DNA of 64,000 bases, from NCBI GenBank assembly GCA_039801465.1, contig JBDRUT010000001.1:62001-126000 (forward strand), given 5' to 3'. A model generated the notes under the pieces. The model made no database searches. It was not told where the DNA came from and worked only from the letters and a program-made list of their open reading frames with translations. The translations under genes were made by a program, and so were the position numbers. Source of the DNA: JAOABV01 sp039801465 (GTDB taxonomy: Bacteria > Hydrothermota > Tepidihabitantia > Tepidihabitantales > CAIPLT01). Positions 24,878-34,826 of the stretch are shown in pieces (the stretch's first letter is position 1; each line of letters starts with the position of its first letter).

Positions 24878-27800
24878 AAACCTCAAGAATAATCCTTCTT
24901 ATTTTGATTTCATTATATTCAATGTTTGGGAATACTATTGGGAATACTATGATTAGACGATATAAAATTACAAAAGATACTTGTTTAAATAGATTCCAGC
25001 AAAGTCTTCTTCAGTATCCATACTCATCACAGGCGATTGTCAGAAAAGATATAAATAAATCATTGATGGTTGTTTCAGATAATAGTGTTTGGAAAAGGAT
25101 ATTGTATAGCATTGGACCAGCAAACATTGACAATACGCAGGCAATAAAATCATATGGTGATAATCCTGGTGATGTCACTTTTGACCGACCAGCAGGTGTG
25201 GCTGTAGATGTATATGGTAATATTTTTGTTGCTGATGATGATAATGATAGAATTGTAATGCTCCGTTATAATTGGAATAATGGACCGTTGACTTTTGTTC
25301 GAACAATTCAATCAAATTTTAATAATCCGGTTGATGTAGAGGTAACAGTTAACATGCCTGGTCCTTGGCCTGGATATATTTGGGTTGTTGACAAATTGAA
25401 TCATCGAATTGTGAAACTTGACTATTATGGTAATTACATATCGTCTTATGGCACAGAAGGAAACGGTGTCGGCCAATTTTGTTATCCGACTAAAATTGCA
25501 CGGGGAAAAGCAGTGGGCCCTGTTGGCAATGAACAAGGTTATTATCTATATGTACTTGATGCGGCAAACAACCGCGTAGTACTCCTAAAACATAACCACT
25601 CAACAAATACAACTGAATGGATTACAAGTCGACCAATATCGACAACAGTTTCAGATATTACTTTTGATGGCGAATTACTTTGGGTGGTAGAATCACCTTT
25701 TACTGACCGATTAGTAAGGTATAAGGCAGATTTGCAAGGCGACCCTATTGTTACTTTTGGTTCTAAAGGCACAGGTGACAATCAATTTCTTGAGCCCCGA
25801 AGTATGTGTATTGCTTTTGGAAAAAAGGGAAATGGTGATTTGGCAGTTTTTGACAGGGCATTTGTAACTGAACTTTGGGGTCCGCGGTCAGGTGGTCAGA
25901 TGTATCAATTAGGTGTTGACATTCTCAATCTAAGCGCACCATACGGTCAAACATCAGACCAAGTGATAATACAGTTTGATTTAACCGATTATTGTTATTT
26001 GACAGTAAAAGTTAAGAAAAACGGTAGCGTTGTCGCTACCTATGAAGATAATAATTATGTTTCCTGTGGTTGTAAGTCTTATACTTTTACAGGAGGTACA
26101 GGCAATTATGTAGCAGAAATAGTAGCGAAATCCAGATACGAACCGATAGTTAATAATGCACCAATAGAGGTTATACGGACTTGTAATTTTACGCTACAAA
26201 GTGGCGGCGGAGGAGGTGGCGGAAGCGGAGGTGTCGGAGACCCACCGCCTGGATGTCCGTTTTTATTACCTTTTACTGCTATTGGATACGAAGCGGATAA
26301 TAATTTAATACCTAATTCGGCTTTCCTTCCACAAGAAAGAGATACTATAGATTATTATAAATTACAAACAGAGATACAACCGCAAGGTGATTTTTATTAT
26401 TTAATGTTAGCAGAAGATTATCAAGATATTTCAGAAATTGACCAGGTGCAACTTATAACAGTTGACTATCCTCATGAATTAAATATTGCGGTAACCCCGG
26501 TTGGTGAAATTATACACTATAAAAATCAATCTGCACCTATTCAATGTGAAACAAAGAGCAAACGAAATTGTTTAGAAGAGATTCTTAACAAAGGTGATGG
26601 ACAATATTTCTCGAGTCAAAATGGTGATACTATTATCTGCACATTTTACAACCAAAACCCAAATATTAAGGGTGGAGTTGGAATTGTCGCACGCTGTAAG
26701 CAATCATTGCGGTGGATGAATATTCTACCAAAGTCAAGTTCTGAATCTAATGTTTGGTCGAGAATAAATTGGTCAGAAATATTTTGTAAAATTGAAACAA
26801 TACCAGCGGGTGCGTTCTTGTTTGAAATATCGTGGTCGGACTCAATAATGATAGACCAAATATTTTTTGTAAATGATGAGATGTCAGCATTAGAAATAGA
26901 TACATTAAATCCAATCTATGCTTTCCATTCAAAATATGACGATGTATTAAGCTTTATTGTCGCTGAAGATATGAGCACAGTGAATTTAAGAAAAGGCGAA
27001 CGTATTATTCTTGCGTTTCAAAATAAACCAACAGAAAATAAGCGGTCGTTTATACTGCGAATAAAAGGAAAGTATACAAGACTACCAATATTTTCATACA
27101 TAAATTCTCCCTTTTCCACTGCCTTTACTCAAGGTCGTCATTTGGCAAGAATACCTAATAGTAAAGAAATTTATATGACATTTGAATCAGAAGGTAAAAT
27201 CTACCTGTCATTAACTGGTAATGAAGGCAATAATTGGGAAACTGAAAAGGTTGATGAAGGAGTTTATCCTTGTGTTGGTATTAATTGTAAAGGACTTCCT
27301 TGGATTGCATATGTTAAAGATGGTGATTTAATCTGTAAGATGAAAAGAACAGATGGCTCTTGGAAAGAAATACTCATTTTTGATGGTCAGGGAAATCTAT
27401 TTGCCGGACCACCTTCTATGCAACTTGCAACAATGCCAATTAAAGAAGATGTGATTGATTATGCTTATGTTACTTATCCGGTCTATGAAGGCACAATGCC
27501 TGATAGTCCTTCAGAGCAACCGCCGGAAAATATTTCTGCATCTTATATCTATATTACTCTTTTTGATACCTTAGAAGCAAGAACTCATCTTTTAGATATT
27601 AAAACTGACCCAAATATTCCGCTAAGTCATCCTTGTGTTGCAGTAACGCCTGCCGATTTAATCCATATTGTCTGGCAACAGAAAGATGAAATCTGGTATA
27701 TTACAAATACTAATAAAGTCACACCCGAGAACTGGAAAGAGGTGCAATGGACGCCGGCTTATAATCTGTCTAATACCGCTGATATTTCAGAACATCCATT

Positions 27801-28953
27801 TGTTGAGAGTTATGGTGATATTGTCTCAGTAGTCTGGAAAGAAGGTAATCCTGGTGAAATTATAAGAAAGCAAAGATATGCTTGGGAACCGTCAGAATAT
27901 GAGAAATGGTCAGTGCCAGAGAATTTGAGTAATAGCCCAGATGCCAATTCTGATTATCCGCAGATGTCAGCAGGTGATGTTACTTTATGGCAAGAACAAG
28001 GCGCTGAAGATAAATATAAAGTCTTTGCTAATATCCAAGGAAAAATCCTGTGTCTGACACCAGATGCGAATAATGTTAGTTATGTTCACGCTAATGCACT
28101 GGTCTTAGACCCAAAAGCACCGCAGATTATGGTCTATTATTGCTATACTGATGAGATTACTGAGAATGAACTGTACGAAGTGAAGTTTGATAAGTATCTA
28201 TTTCCAGATGGTGTTTCAGGTGATATTAAAGAAGTAAAGTATTATGATGGTAAAACCGGCAATGAAACTGCTTCGCCATACCTTGTCTTAAGAACTGGTT
28301 ATATTGATTATGGTGATTGGACAATTGATTATGGCAATAGACTTGAGTATCTATTAAAGTATTTAGACCCTTGCAAACATTATCAATTCCAAGCCATCTT
28401 TTATCAGGATACAACGGGCACAATTCGGCAGAAATTAGAAGTAGAGGACACGCTTGAAGCAACAATCCGAATCTATCGAGCAGAACCAGAAACAATCAAT
28501 ATTTTCATTTCGCCAGATAGTTATCAAGAGGACTTGGAATCAGCATTAGAAATCATTAAGACTCGTGGTCCGTTTGCAATGATTGCTGAATTTAAGGTCT
28601 ACGAGTATGAAGTTATCTCTGACAGTGGTGACAGTGGTTCTGGAGCTCAAAGCGCAGGATTAGAGCGATTGGACATTCCAACAATGTTATATGCACCAAA
28701 ACCGAACCCATTTACTAATCAGACACAAATAAGATTTCAGATTCCAGTTAAGACTAAAGTTAATTTGAAAGTTTATAATTCAGCAGGAAGATTAGTAAAC
28801 ACTTTGGTCTCAGATAAGATGAGACCTGGATATTACACAATGAGTTGGAATGGCAAAGATGACCAAGACCGAAGTGTCGGTAATGGGATTTACTTTGTGC
28901 GACTAATAACCGATGATTACAATGAAACCAAGAAGATAGTAATGATGAAATAA
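24874..28953 (+). CDS. Large secreted NHL/propeller protein with FlgD-like sorting domain
   Basis: 1359 residues from the ATG overlapping the previous stop (ATGA). A signal peptide (about 4-24) is followed by NHL repeats (about 70-320: GVAVDVYGNIFVADDDNDRI, YIWVVDKLNHRIVKLD, GYYLYVLDAANNRVV), a beta domain, a glycine-rich linker (SGGGGGGGSGG, about 448-458), a large central beta region with BNR-like repeats (LARIPNSKEIYMTFESEGKI), and a C-terminal domain YAPKPNPFTNQTQIRFQIP...LVNTLV...SWNGKDDQDRSVGNGIYFVRL of the FlgD/T9SS type-A sorting family. It ends KKIVMMK, the usual tail. It is probably secreted and surface-attached. It is the last operon gene. Confidence 0.75.
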   Translation: MKTSRIILLILISLYSMFGNTIGNTMIRRYKITKDTCLNRFQQSLLQYPYSSQAIVRKDINKSLMVVSDNSVWKRILYSIGPANIDNTQAIKSYGDNPGDVTFDRPAGVAVDVYGNIFVADDDNDRIVMLRYNWNNGPLTFVRTIQSNFNNPVDVEVTVNMPGPWPGYIWVVDKLNHRIVKLDYYGNYISSYGTEGNGVGQFCYPTKIARGKAVGPVGNEQGYYLYVLDAANNRVVLLKHNHSTNTTEWITSRPISTTVSDITFDGELLWVVESPFTDRLVRYKADLQGDPIVTFGSKGTGDNQFLEPRSMCIAFGKKGNGDLAVFDRAFVTELWGPRSGGQMYQLGVDILNLSAPYGQTSDQVIIQFDLTDYCYLTVKVKKNGSVVATYEDNNYVSCGCKSYTFTGGTGNYVAEIVAKSRYEPIVNNAPIEVIRTCNFTLQSGGGGGGGSGGVGDPPPGCPFLLPFTAIGYEADNNLIPNSAFLPQERDTIDYYKLQTEIQPQGDFYYLMLAEDYQDISEIDQVQLITVDYPHELNIAVTPVGEIIHYKNQSAPIQCETKSKRNCLEEILNKGDGQYFSSQNGDTIICTFYNQNPNIKGGVGIVARCKQSLRWMNILPKSSSESNVWSRINWSEIFCKIETIPAGAFLFEISWSDSIMIDQIFFVNDEMSALEIDTLNPIYAFHSKYDDVLSFIVAEDMSTVNLRKGERIILAFQNKPTENKRSFILRIKGKYTRLPIFSYINSPFSTAFTQGRHLARIPNSKEIYMTFESEGKIYLSLTGNEGNNWETEKVDEGVYPCVGINCKGLPWIAYVKDGDLICKMKRTDGSWKEILIFDGQGNLFAGPPSMQLATMPIKEDVIDYAYVTYPVYEGTMPDSPSEQPPENISASYIYITLFDTLEARTHLLDIKTDPNIPLSHPCVAVTPADLIHIVWQQKDEIWYITNTNKVTPENWKEVQWTPAYNLSNTADISEHPFVESYGDIVSVVWKEGNPGEIIRKQRYAWEPSEYEKWSVPENLSNSPDANSDYPQMSAGDVTLWQEQGAEDKYKVFANIQGKILCLTPDANNVSYVHANALVLDPKAPQIMVYYCYTDEITENELYEVKFDKYLFPDGVSGDIKEVKYYDGKTGNETASPYLVLRTGYIDYGDWTIDYGNRLEYLLKYLDPCKHYQFQAIFYQDTTGTIRQKLEVEDTLEATIRIYRAEPETINIFISPDSYQEDLESALEIIKTRGPFAMIAEFKVYEYEVISDSGDSGSGAQSAGLERLDIPTMLYAPKPNPFTNQTQIRFQIPVKTKVNLKVYNSAGRLVNTLVSDKMRPGYYTMSWNGKDDQDRSVGNGIYFVRLITDDYNETKKIVMMK

Positions 28954-29184
28954 TTAGAAATATTATTAGAAGATTTTAGATATTCGAGAACTACTTGTTG
29001 GGCGGTTTTGGGTTAATTTTTCTTAATAATTGATAAGGGTTGTATTTTGCATAGCGTCTTTTATCCTTAAACAAATGTTGGAAATTAACCTTTGCTAATT
29101 TAAGAGCACATAACCATTATAATTAAATCTCATAAATTGTATAGTATCTCTTGGACACATTACACACCACCTCCGCCCAGAGTA
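28954..29184. other. Gap before rnpB
   Basis: No gene is seen. It contains the second 24-nt repeat (29138-29161) and no clear terminator for the large upstream gene. Confidence 0.5.
29138..29161 (+). repeat. 24-nt repeat, copy 2
   Basis: Matches 22503-22526 except for one C/T difference. It lies 24 nt upstream of the rnpB -35 box. Confidence 0.6.
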
Positions 29185-29214
29185 TTGACAGATATACTTA
29201 AATTTTTATATAAT
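29185..29214 (+). promoter_or_regulatory. rnpB promoter
   Basis: TTGACA (29185-29190), 18-nt spacer, TATAAT (29209-29214). The predicted start falls at 29221, the first base of the RNA. Confidence 0.8.
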
Positions 29215-29220
29215 TACTAT

Positions 29221-29583
29221 GGAAGGATAGGTCGGGCGGTCGCTCTAATTCTTACAAAAAGTAAGAATTAGGGAGGAAAGTCCGAACTCATCCAGACAGA
29301 GTGCTTGCTAACAGCAAGACATGGTTTTCTTAAGAAAACCATGATGGAAAGTGTCACAGAAACTATACCGCCCAATTGGGTAAGGGTGAAAAAGTGCGGT
29401 AAGAGCGCACTGTTCTGGCTGGTGACAGCCAGAACGGACAAACCCCACTCTGAGCAAGACCAAGCAGGAGTTATGAGATGTCTGGCTCGAAAACTCCAGG
29501 TAGGTCGCTATGAGTCTTTTAGCAATAAAAGACCGAGATGAATGACCGCTAAAACAGAATTCGGCTTACGAACCTATCCTTCC
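29221..29583 (+). ncRNA. rnpB: RNase P RNA, bacterial class A
   Basis: The catalytic RNA that matures tRNA 5' ends, 363 nt. The ends pair (GGAAGGATAGG with CCTATCCTTCC, helix P1). Conserved cores are visible: GAGGAAAGTCCG (P4/CR-I), CAGAAACTATACCGCC, GGTAAGGGTGAAA, GTAAGAGCGCAC and the 3' core ACAGAATTCGGCTTAC. Helix extensions such as the TAATTCTTAC hairpin of P3 are present. An ORF that overlaps it is spurious. Confidence 0.95.
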
Positions 29584-29764
29584 ATTACTTTTATTCTCTT
29601 TCCTAACAATAATTGATAGATAAGCGAACAAGTTATAAAAATTATTTTTTCTTATGAATACTAAGAGTTGACTGTTTTCAGATTTTAAATTAAACTTAAA
29701 CGATGATTATTTATCTCAAAGTTTGAGTTGTGAGTAAGTTAATTATAGAGTGGTCTTATAATAA

Positions 29765-30529
29765 ATGAGTATTAATAATAATTATTCAGAAATCAAAGGA
29801 GTCGTCTTAGCCGGCGGTTTAGGGACTCGGTTGCAACCCCTAACTCGGGTAACGAATAAACATCTTCTGCCGGTTTATGACCAACCAATGATTTTTTTCC
29901 CAATACAGAAACTGGTTCAAGCCGGGATTAAAGACATTCTCGTTGTGACCGGAGGCAATAGCGCGGGTGATTTTCTGAAGTTGCTCGGAAATGGAAAGGA
30001 CTTTGGTTTGAAACGACTCCATTATACTTATCAAGAAGGAGAAGGTGGTATTGCCGAAGCCTTAGGTTTAGCCGAAGAATTTGCTGAAGGAAAACGCGTA
30101 GTTGTAATTTTAGGTGATAACATCTTTGAAGATGACTTGACGCCTTACATTCAATCCTATCTACAACAAGAAAGCGGTGCTAAGATTTTACTCAAGGAAG
30201 TTCCTTATCCTGAACGATTTGGTGTCGCCGAGATTCAGAATAATCGTATTGTCCGAATTATTGAAAAACCGAAAAATCCACCGTCAAATTTTGCGGTTAC
30301 TGGTATTTATATGTATGACCAAGAAGTTTTCTCAGTGATTAAAACCTTAAAACCATCAGAACGCGGAGAACTGGAGATTACAGATGTCAACAATTATTAT
30401 CTTCAACAGCATAAATTGACTTATGATATTTTGCCGGGTTGGTGGGCAGATGCAGGTACTTCATTTTCGGCTTATTATCGGGCGATTAGTTTGGTGCGCG
30501 AATTGCGTATGAAACAAAATGCTCAATAG
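29765..30529 (+). CDS. Glucose-1-phosphate nucleotidylyltransferase, RmlA-like
   Basis: A 254-residue nucleotidyltransferase that makes dTDP-glucose or a similar NDP-sugar. The N-terminal motif GVVLAGGLGTRLQPLTRVTNKHL, the middle VVILGDNIFED and the acidic-loop region EKPKNPPSNFAVTGIYMYD are those of the RmlA family. It is about 35 residues shorter than E. coli RmlA, as in the short archaeal/bacterial subgroup. No rmlBCD genes are adjacent. It starts a plus-strand run with polA and wecB. Confidence 0.85.
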   Translation: MSINNNYSEIKGVVLAGGLGTRLQPLTRVTNKHLLPVYDQPMIFFPIQKLVQAGIKDILVVTGGNSAGDFLKLLGNGKDFGLKRLHYTYQEGEGGIAEALGLAEEFAEGKRVVVILGDNIFEDDLTPYIQSYLQQESGAKILLKEVPYPERFGVAEIQNNRIVRIIEKPKNPPSNFAVTGIYMYDQEVFSVIKTLKPSERGELEITDVNNYYLQQHKLTYDILPGWWADAGTSFSAYYRAISLVRELRMKQNAQ

Positions 30530-30625
30530 TTTTGTGTGCCCGGTAAACCTAAAACCCAAAATCAATACCATAACAATTCTGCGCCTAAATTATAAGCGAA
30601 GAACCCTGGTCGTTCTGTTTTACCG

Positions 30626-33193
30626 ATGAAGGACTTTTTATCTATATCTGTGTCTAAAAAGACAAAAGATAAATCGGTTATCTTAATTGATGGACATTCG
30701 TTAGTCTATCGCTCATATTACGCTTTTATCCGCAACCCCTTACGCAATTCTAAGGGTCTCAACACTTCAGCAATTTTTGGATTCGTTAACTCGCTAAAAA
30801 AAATATTAAACAATTTCTCGGCTCAATATTTGGCAGTTGCGTTCGATTCCGGCAAAGAGACTTTTCGGCATCATCTCTACGAAGAATATAAGAGTGAACG
30901 ACCAGAAACACCTAATGACCTTGTTTCTCAATTGCCGATAATTAAAGAAATTATTTCCGCCTATGGTGTGAAAATACTACAAAAGGAAGGTTATGAGGCT
31001 GACGATATCTTAGCCACGATTGCTAAAAGATTTGCCCAAAAAGGGGTTAAGGTTTATATCGTAACTTCGGATAAAGACTTATATCAACTCGTAAATGATA
31101 ATATCTTTATTTATGATGTGTATAAAGATATTGTTTACGACCGCAACAAAACTCAAGAGAAATTTGGCATTAAAGACCCTTCACAAATTAGAGATGTTTT
31201 AGCCTTAGCCGGTGATACGATTGATAATATTCCTGGTGTGCCTAATATTGGAATCAAACGAGCAGTTGATATTATTCATAAGTATAATTCATTAGACGAA
31301 GCATTGGAAAAAGATGAACGACTCAAGCAATATAAAGAGATTGTCCAGTTGTCAAAAACCTTAGCAACAGTAAAGACTGATGTTAAAATTAAAGCCAATC
31401 TCAATCAATTAAAGATAAAAAGACCGAACATACCAAAATTAATTCAACTCTTTAAAGAACTGGAGTTTAGTTCTTTTTTAAGAGAATTGGCACAAGATAT
31501 TCCTTTGTCAATGCAAACTCGACTTTTTCCAGATAAAGACCGGTCGCATCGACCTGAATCAGTAAAAACTAAAAATAAGATGCTTGATTCAAGTTCTTCG
31601 GCATTTTGGGCGTTTTGTTACACTCAAGAAGGACTTTTTATCTATAATGGTAAAGAGACAATTAAGATTACTGATGCTTCTGAAATTAGTCAGTTGATTA
31701 ACTCAGCAGGTCTGAAGATTGGTTATGATATAAAATCCCAAATACATAAATTCAAAGAGAACAAACTTAAACTGGCTGAACCATATTTTGATGTTAAGAT
31801 TGCTTCTTATCTTTTAGATTCTAACCGGAAACGATACGAACTAACGGATTTAGTCTTATTGCATTTACAACAGATTCCGAGTTCAATACCTGATTCAGAA
31901 CAGCCGTATTTTGCCTATTTGTTGTATCAAAAATTAGCACCGGAAATCTTTGCTCAAGGTTTAAGCACGGTTTTTGAGGAGATTGAAATTCCTCTAATTA
32001 AAGTGTTGGCAGATATGGAATATCGCGGAGTCAAGATTGATACGAAACTATTTCAGAAAATATCAGCCGAGATTGAAAATGAACGGGAGTTATTAAAGCA
32101 AGAGATTTTTCGTAAAGCCGGAGTTGAATTTAATATCAATTCACCGCAACAATTATCAAAAGTTTTATTTGAAAAACTGGCTTTACCTAAGACCAAACGG
32201 ACCAAAACAGGTTTTTCTACAGATTCGTCGGTGTTATTAGAATTAGCACCCCGAGTTCCGATTGTGCAAGACATCCTGCGCTACCGCGAAATTACGAAAT
32301 TACAAACGACTTATTTAGAACCAATGCAAAAATTGATTAAAACTGAAACAGGTAGAATCCATTGCCAATTTAATCAGACCGGGACAGCAACTGGTCGGTT
32401 ATCATCTTCAAATCCGAATTTGCAGAATATTCCGATTCGAAGCGATTTGGGTAAAAAAATCCGACAAGGTTTTATTGCTGAACCCAATTGTCTATTAATT
32501 TCTGCAGACTATTCTCAAATTGAATTGAGAATCTTAGCCGAACTTTCTGGTGACGAGAAGTTAAAAGAAGCATTTTTATTTAACGAAGACATTCACACCA
32601 GAACTGCATCTGAGATCTTTAATAAACCTAAAAGTTCAATTTCGGAAAATGAGCGTCGAGTTGCTAAAATGGTTAATTATGGATTGATTTACGGAATTTC
32701 CGATTTTGGCTTATCTGTTGGATTAGGCATCAGTCAAGATGAAGCGCAAAGAATCATTGATGATTTTTTAGCCATCCACTATAAAGTTGCAGAATGGCAA
32801 GAGAAAACTATTGCGGAAACTAAAGAGACTGGTTATGCCAAGACTATTTTTGGTCGGATTCGACCAATACCCGGCATCTTTGCTCAAAATCGGATAATCT
32901 ATGAAGCATCCCTACGCGCAGCAATTAATCATCCGATTCAAGGTTCAGCCGCAGACATTATTAAAAAAGCGATGATTGAAATTTACGAGCAATTGAAGAA
33001 AGAAAACTTCTCCGGTGGTATTATTCTTCAAGTGCATGATGAACTGCTCTTAGAAATAGAAGAGAATCGTATGAAAGAAGCCCAAATGTTAGTAAAAGAA
33101 GTAATGCAAAAAAAATATCTGTCCGAAGTTCCTTTAGTTGTAAACATTGGAATTGGTAAGAACTGGGCATTTGCTCATGATACGGCAAAATGA
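30626..33193 (+). CDS. polA: DNA polymerase I
   Basis: An 855-residue repair and Okazaki-processing polymerase. The 5'-nuclease domain (about 15-280) has ILIDGHSLVYRSYYAF and GYEADDILATIA. The middle region (about 310-440) lacks the three carboxylate exonuclease motifs of E. coli Pol I, so 3'-5' proofreading is probably lost, as in Taq. The polymerase domain has motif A SADYSQIELRILAELSGD, motif B RRVAKMVNYGLIYG and motif C LQVHDELL. It overlaps wecB by 4 nt (ATGA). Confidence 0.95.
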   Translation: MKDFLSISVSKKTKDKSVILIDGHSLVYRSYYAFIRNPLRNSKGLNTSAIFGFVNSLKKILNNFSAQYLAVAFDSGKETFRHHLYEEYKSERPETPNDLVSQLPIIKEIISAYGVKILQKEGYEADDILATIAKRFAQKGVKVYIVTSDKDLYQLVNDNIFIYDVYKDIVYDRNKTQEKFGIKDPSQIRDVLALAGDTIDNIPGVPNIGIKRAVDIIHKYNSLDEALEKDERLKQYKEIVQLSKTLATVKTDVKIKANLNQLKIKRPNIPKLIQLFKELEFSSFLRELAQDIPLSMQTRLFPDKDRSHRPESVKTKNKMLDSSSSAFWAFCYTQEGLFIYNGKETIKITDASEISQLINSAGLKIGYDIKSQIHKFKENKLKLAEPYFDVKIASYLLDSNRKRYELTDLVLLHLQQIPSSIPDSEQPYFAYLLYQKLAPEIFAQGLSTVFEEIEIPLIKVLADMEYRGVKIDTKLFQKISAEIENERELLKQEIFRKAGVEFNINSPQQLSKVLFEKLALPKTKRTKTGFSTDSSVLLELAPRVPIVQDILRYREITKLQTTYLEPMQKLIKTETGRIHCQFNQTGTATGRLSSSNPNLQNIPIRSDLGKKIRQGFIAEPNCLLISADYSQIELRILAELSGDEKLKEAFLFNEDIHTRTASEIFNKPKSSISENERRVAKMVNYGLIYGISDFGLSVGLGISQDEAQRIIDDFLAIHYKVAEWQEKTIAETKETGYAKTIFGRIRPIPGIFAQNRIIYEASLRAAINHPIQGSAADIIKKAMIEIYEQLKKENFSGGIILQVHDELLLEIEENRMKEAQMLVKEVMQKKYLSEVPLVVNIGIGKNWAFAHDTAK

Positions 33194-34296
33194 AGATACT
33201 CTTTGCATTTGGCACCAGACCAGAAGCAATAAAATTAGCACCAGTAATTAAAGAACTTGAAAAACATAAGCAGGATTTTCAAGTAGAAATCTGTCTCACA
33301 GCGCAACATCGGCATATGCTTGATCAGGTGCTAAAGACTTTTCAGATTAAATCTGATTATGACCTAAACATTATGCAACAGGGCCAAACTCTATTTGATA
33401 TTAATGTCCGCATTTTGAGAGGTCTGGAAAGATTATTACAAGAGCGTAAGCCTGACTTGATTTTAGTGCAAGGCGACACAACGACTGCATTCGTTTCAGC
33501 CTTGGCAGGTTTCTATTGCAAAATTAGAATTGGTCATGTTGAAGCCGGATTGCGAACTCAAGATAAATTCGCACCATTTCCGGAAGAGATGAACCGAAGA
33601 CTGATTTCTCATTTGGCAGATTACCATTTCTGCCCAACACAACCGAGTAAATTGAATTTATTAAAAGAAGGAATAAATAGCCGAAATATTGTTGTCACCG
33701 GTAATACAGTAATTGATGCACTATATCTGGCGTTGTCAATGAATCCTAATGTTAATGTGCCGGTGTTAAAAAAAATTAAACCAGAACATAAAATAATTTT
33801 AGTAACTGCACATCGTCGGGAAAGTTTTGGCGCACCGTTTATTCGGATTTGTCAAGCACTTAAAACAATTGCTCAAAGAAATCCTGATGTTGAGATTGTC
33901 TATCCAGTTCACCCTAATCCTAATATAAAGGATAATGCCCATAAAATCTTAGGAGACCAAGCGCGTATCCATTTGATTGCACCTTTAGATTATTTGCCTT
34001 TTTGCCATTTAATGGAGAAATCATATTTAATTCTAACTGATTCTGGTGGGATTCAAGAAGAAGCACCGGCTTTAGGTAAACCGGTTTTGGTTCTACGAGA
34101 TAAGACCGAAAGACCTGAAGCAATCAAAGCCGGAACCGCAAAACTGGTCGGAACGGATAAAGAGAAGATTGTCGATGAAACCGAAAGATTATTATATTCA
34201 GAAGAAGCATATAATAAGATGGCAAAAGTTAAAAATCCATTTGGCGATGGCAAAGCCAGTCAAAGAATCAGCGCATTCTTAAAAAGAGAAACCTGA
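33190..34296 (+). CDS. wecB: UDP-N-acetylglucosamine 2-epimerase (non-hydrolysing)
   Basis: This enzyme interconverts UDP-GlcNAc and UDP-ManNAc for surface polysaccharide. The 368 residues are the normal length: FGTRPEAIKLAPVI, LVQGDTTTAFVSAL, GHVEAGLRT, VTAHRRESFG and the UDP-binding TDSGGIQEEAP are present. It is translationally coupled to polA. The stop is UGA (34294-34296), and the same frame then stays open for 73 more codons to TAA 34516-34518. Since the protein is complete before the UGA, this is probably a true stop. Confidence 0.92.
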   Translation: MKILFAFGTRPEAIKLAPVIKELEKHKQDFQVEICLTAQHRHMLDQVLKTFQIKSDYDLNIMQQGQTLFDINVRILRGLERLLQERKPDLILVQGDTTTAFVSALAGFYCKIRIGHVEAGLRTQDKFAPFPEEMNRRLISHLADYHFCPTQPSKLNLLKEGINSRNIVVTGNTVIDALYLALSMNPNVNVPVLKKIKPEHKIILVTAHRRESFGAPFIRICQALKTIAQRNPDVEIVYPVHPNPNIKDNAHKILGDQARIHLIAPLDYLPFCHLMEKSYLILTDSGGIQEEAPALGKPVLVLRDKTERPEAIKAGTAKLVGTDKEKIVDETERLLYSEEAYNKMAKVKNPFGDGKASQRISAFLKRET

Positions 34297-34518
34297 AAAA
34301 GCATCGTAGAAAATTGTGAATTTAGAAAAACAGAAAAATTAAGTGATCGCCAAATTGATTGGCTAATTGATGAGACCGATGACTTAAGGAATCGTTTGGT
34401 AAACGAACAGTTAAATCACAAGATAAAAGATTTTAAGCATAACAGCAAAATTAACAGCGAAAGATCCAAGAAAATAGATGAGTTTATCCGCACAATTATT
34501 CGCAGTTTAAGAGACTAA
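34297..34518 (+). other. Open frame continuing past the wecB UGA
   Basis: 73 sense codons in frame with wecB, reading KSIVENCEFRKTEKLSDR and then a charged, helix-prone stretch (QIDWLIDETDDLRNRLVNEQ) to TAA. There is no ATG or GTG start; TTG 34396 follows AAGGA but gives only 40 residues. It could be a remnant of another gene, UGA readthrough, or chance. No convincing SECIS hairpin is seen after the UGA. Confidence 0.3.
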
Positions 34519-34826
34519 AAAATTGGCACAAAATTCCACAAAGAACAAGAATCCAAAGGCAGGGGAGGGGACTATACCCCTGTGTTAGCAATTTTCGCAT
34601 TTAATTCTTTGAAAATCAATCTGATACATTAAAAATTAATGAGTTTTCAACTTATATTGCCAATATAAATTTATTTGAGCAGGGAAACTTTTGAGTATAT
34701 ATTGGGGAAGATGTTGATTTTACCAATTTCAGCCAAAATCACAGATATTTTGCGAAATTATGATGACCGATTAGACAATTAAACTCGGCAATATGTTTTA
34801 CCGGATAATTCCTATATTTTCCTATT
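34519..34826. other. Gap between convergent wecB and M16 genes
   Basis: No gene. It is mostly filled by the dispersed element copy B. Confidence 0.6.
34531..34698 (+). repeat. Dispersed 168-nt element, copy B
   Basis: Aligns over its whole length with 6507-6674. It keeps ACTATACCCC, TTTTCGCAT, TACATTAAAAAT, the palindrome TTATATTGCCAATATAA (34652-34668) and CAGGGAAACTTTT. Similarity stops abruptly at both ends of the alignment. Confidence 0.6.

Noticed and set aside
29305..29541. 78-codon plus-strand ORF
   Set aside because: It lies entirely inside the RNase P RNA.
34294..34296. UGA of wecB as a selenocysteine codon
   Set aside because: The enzyme is full length before the UGA and I see no convincing SECIS hairpin; kept only as a point to check.
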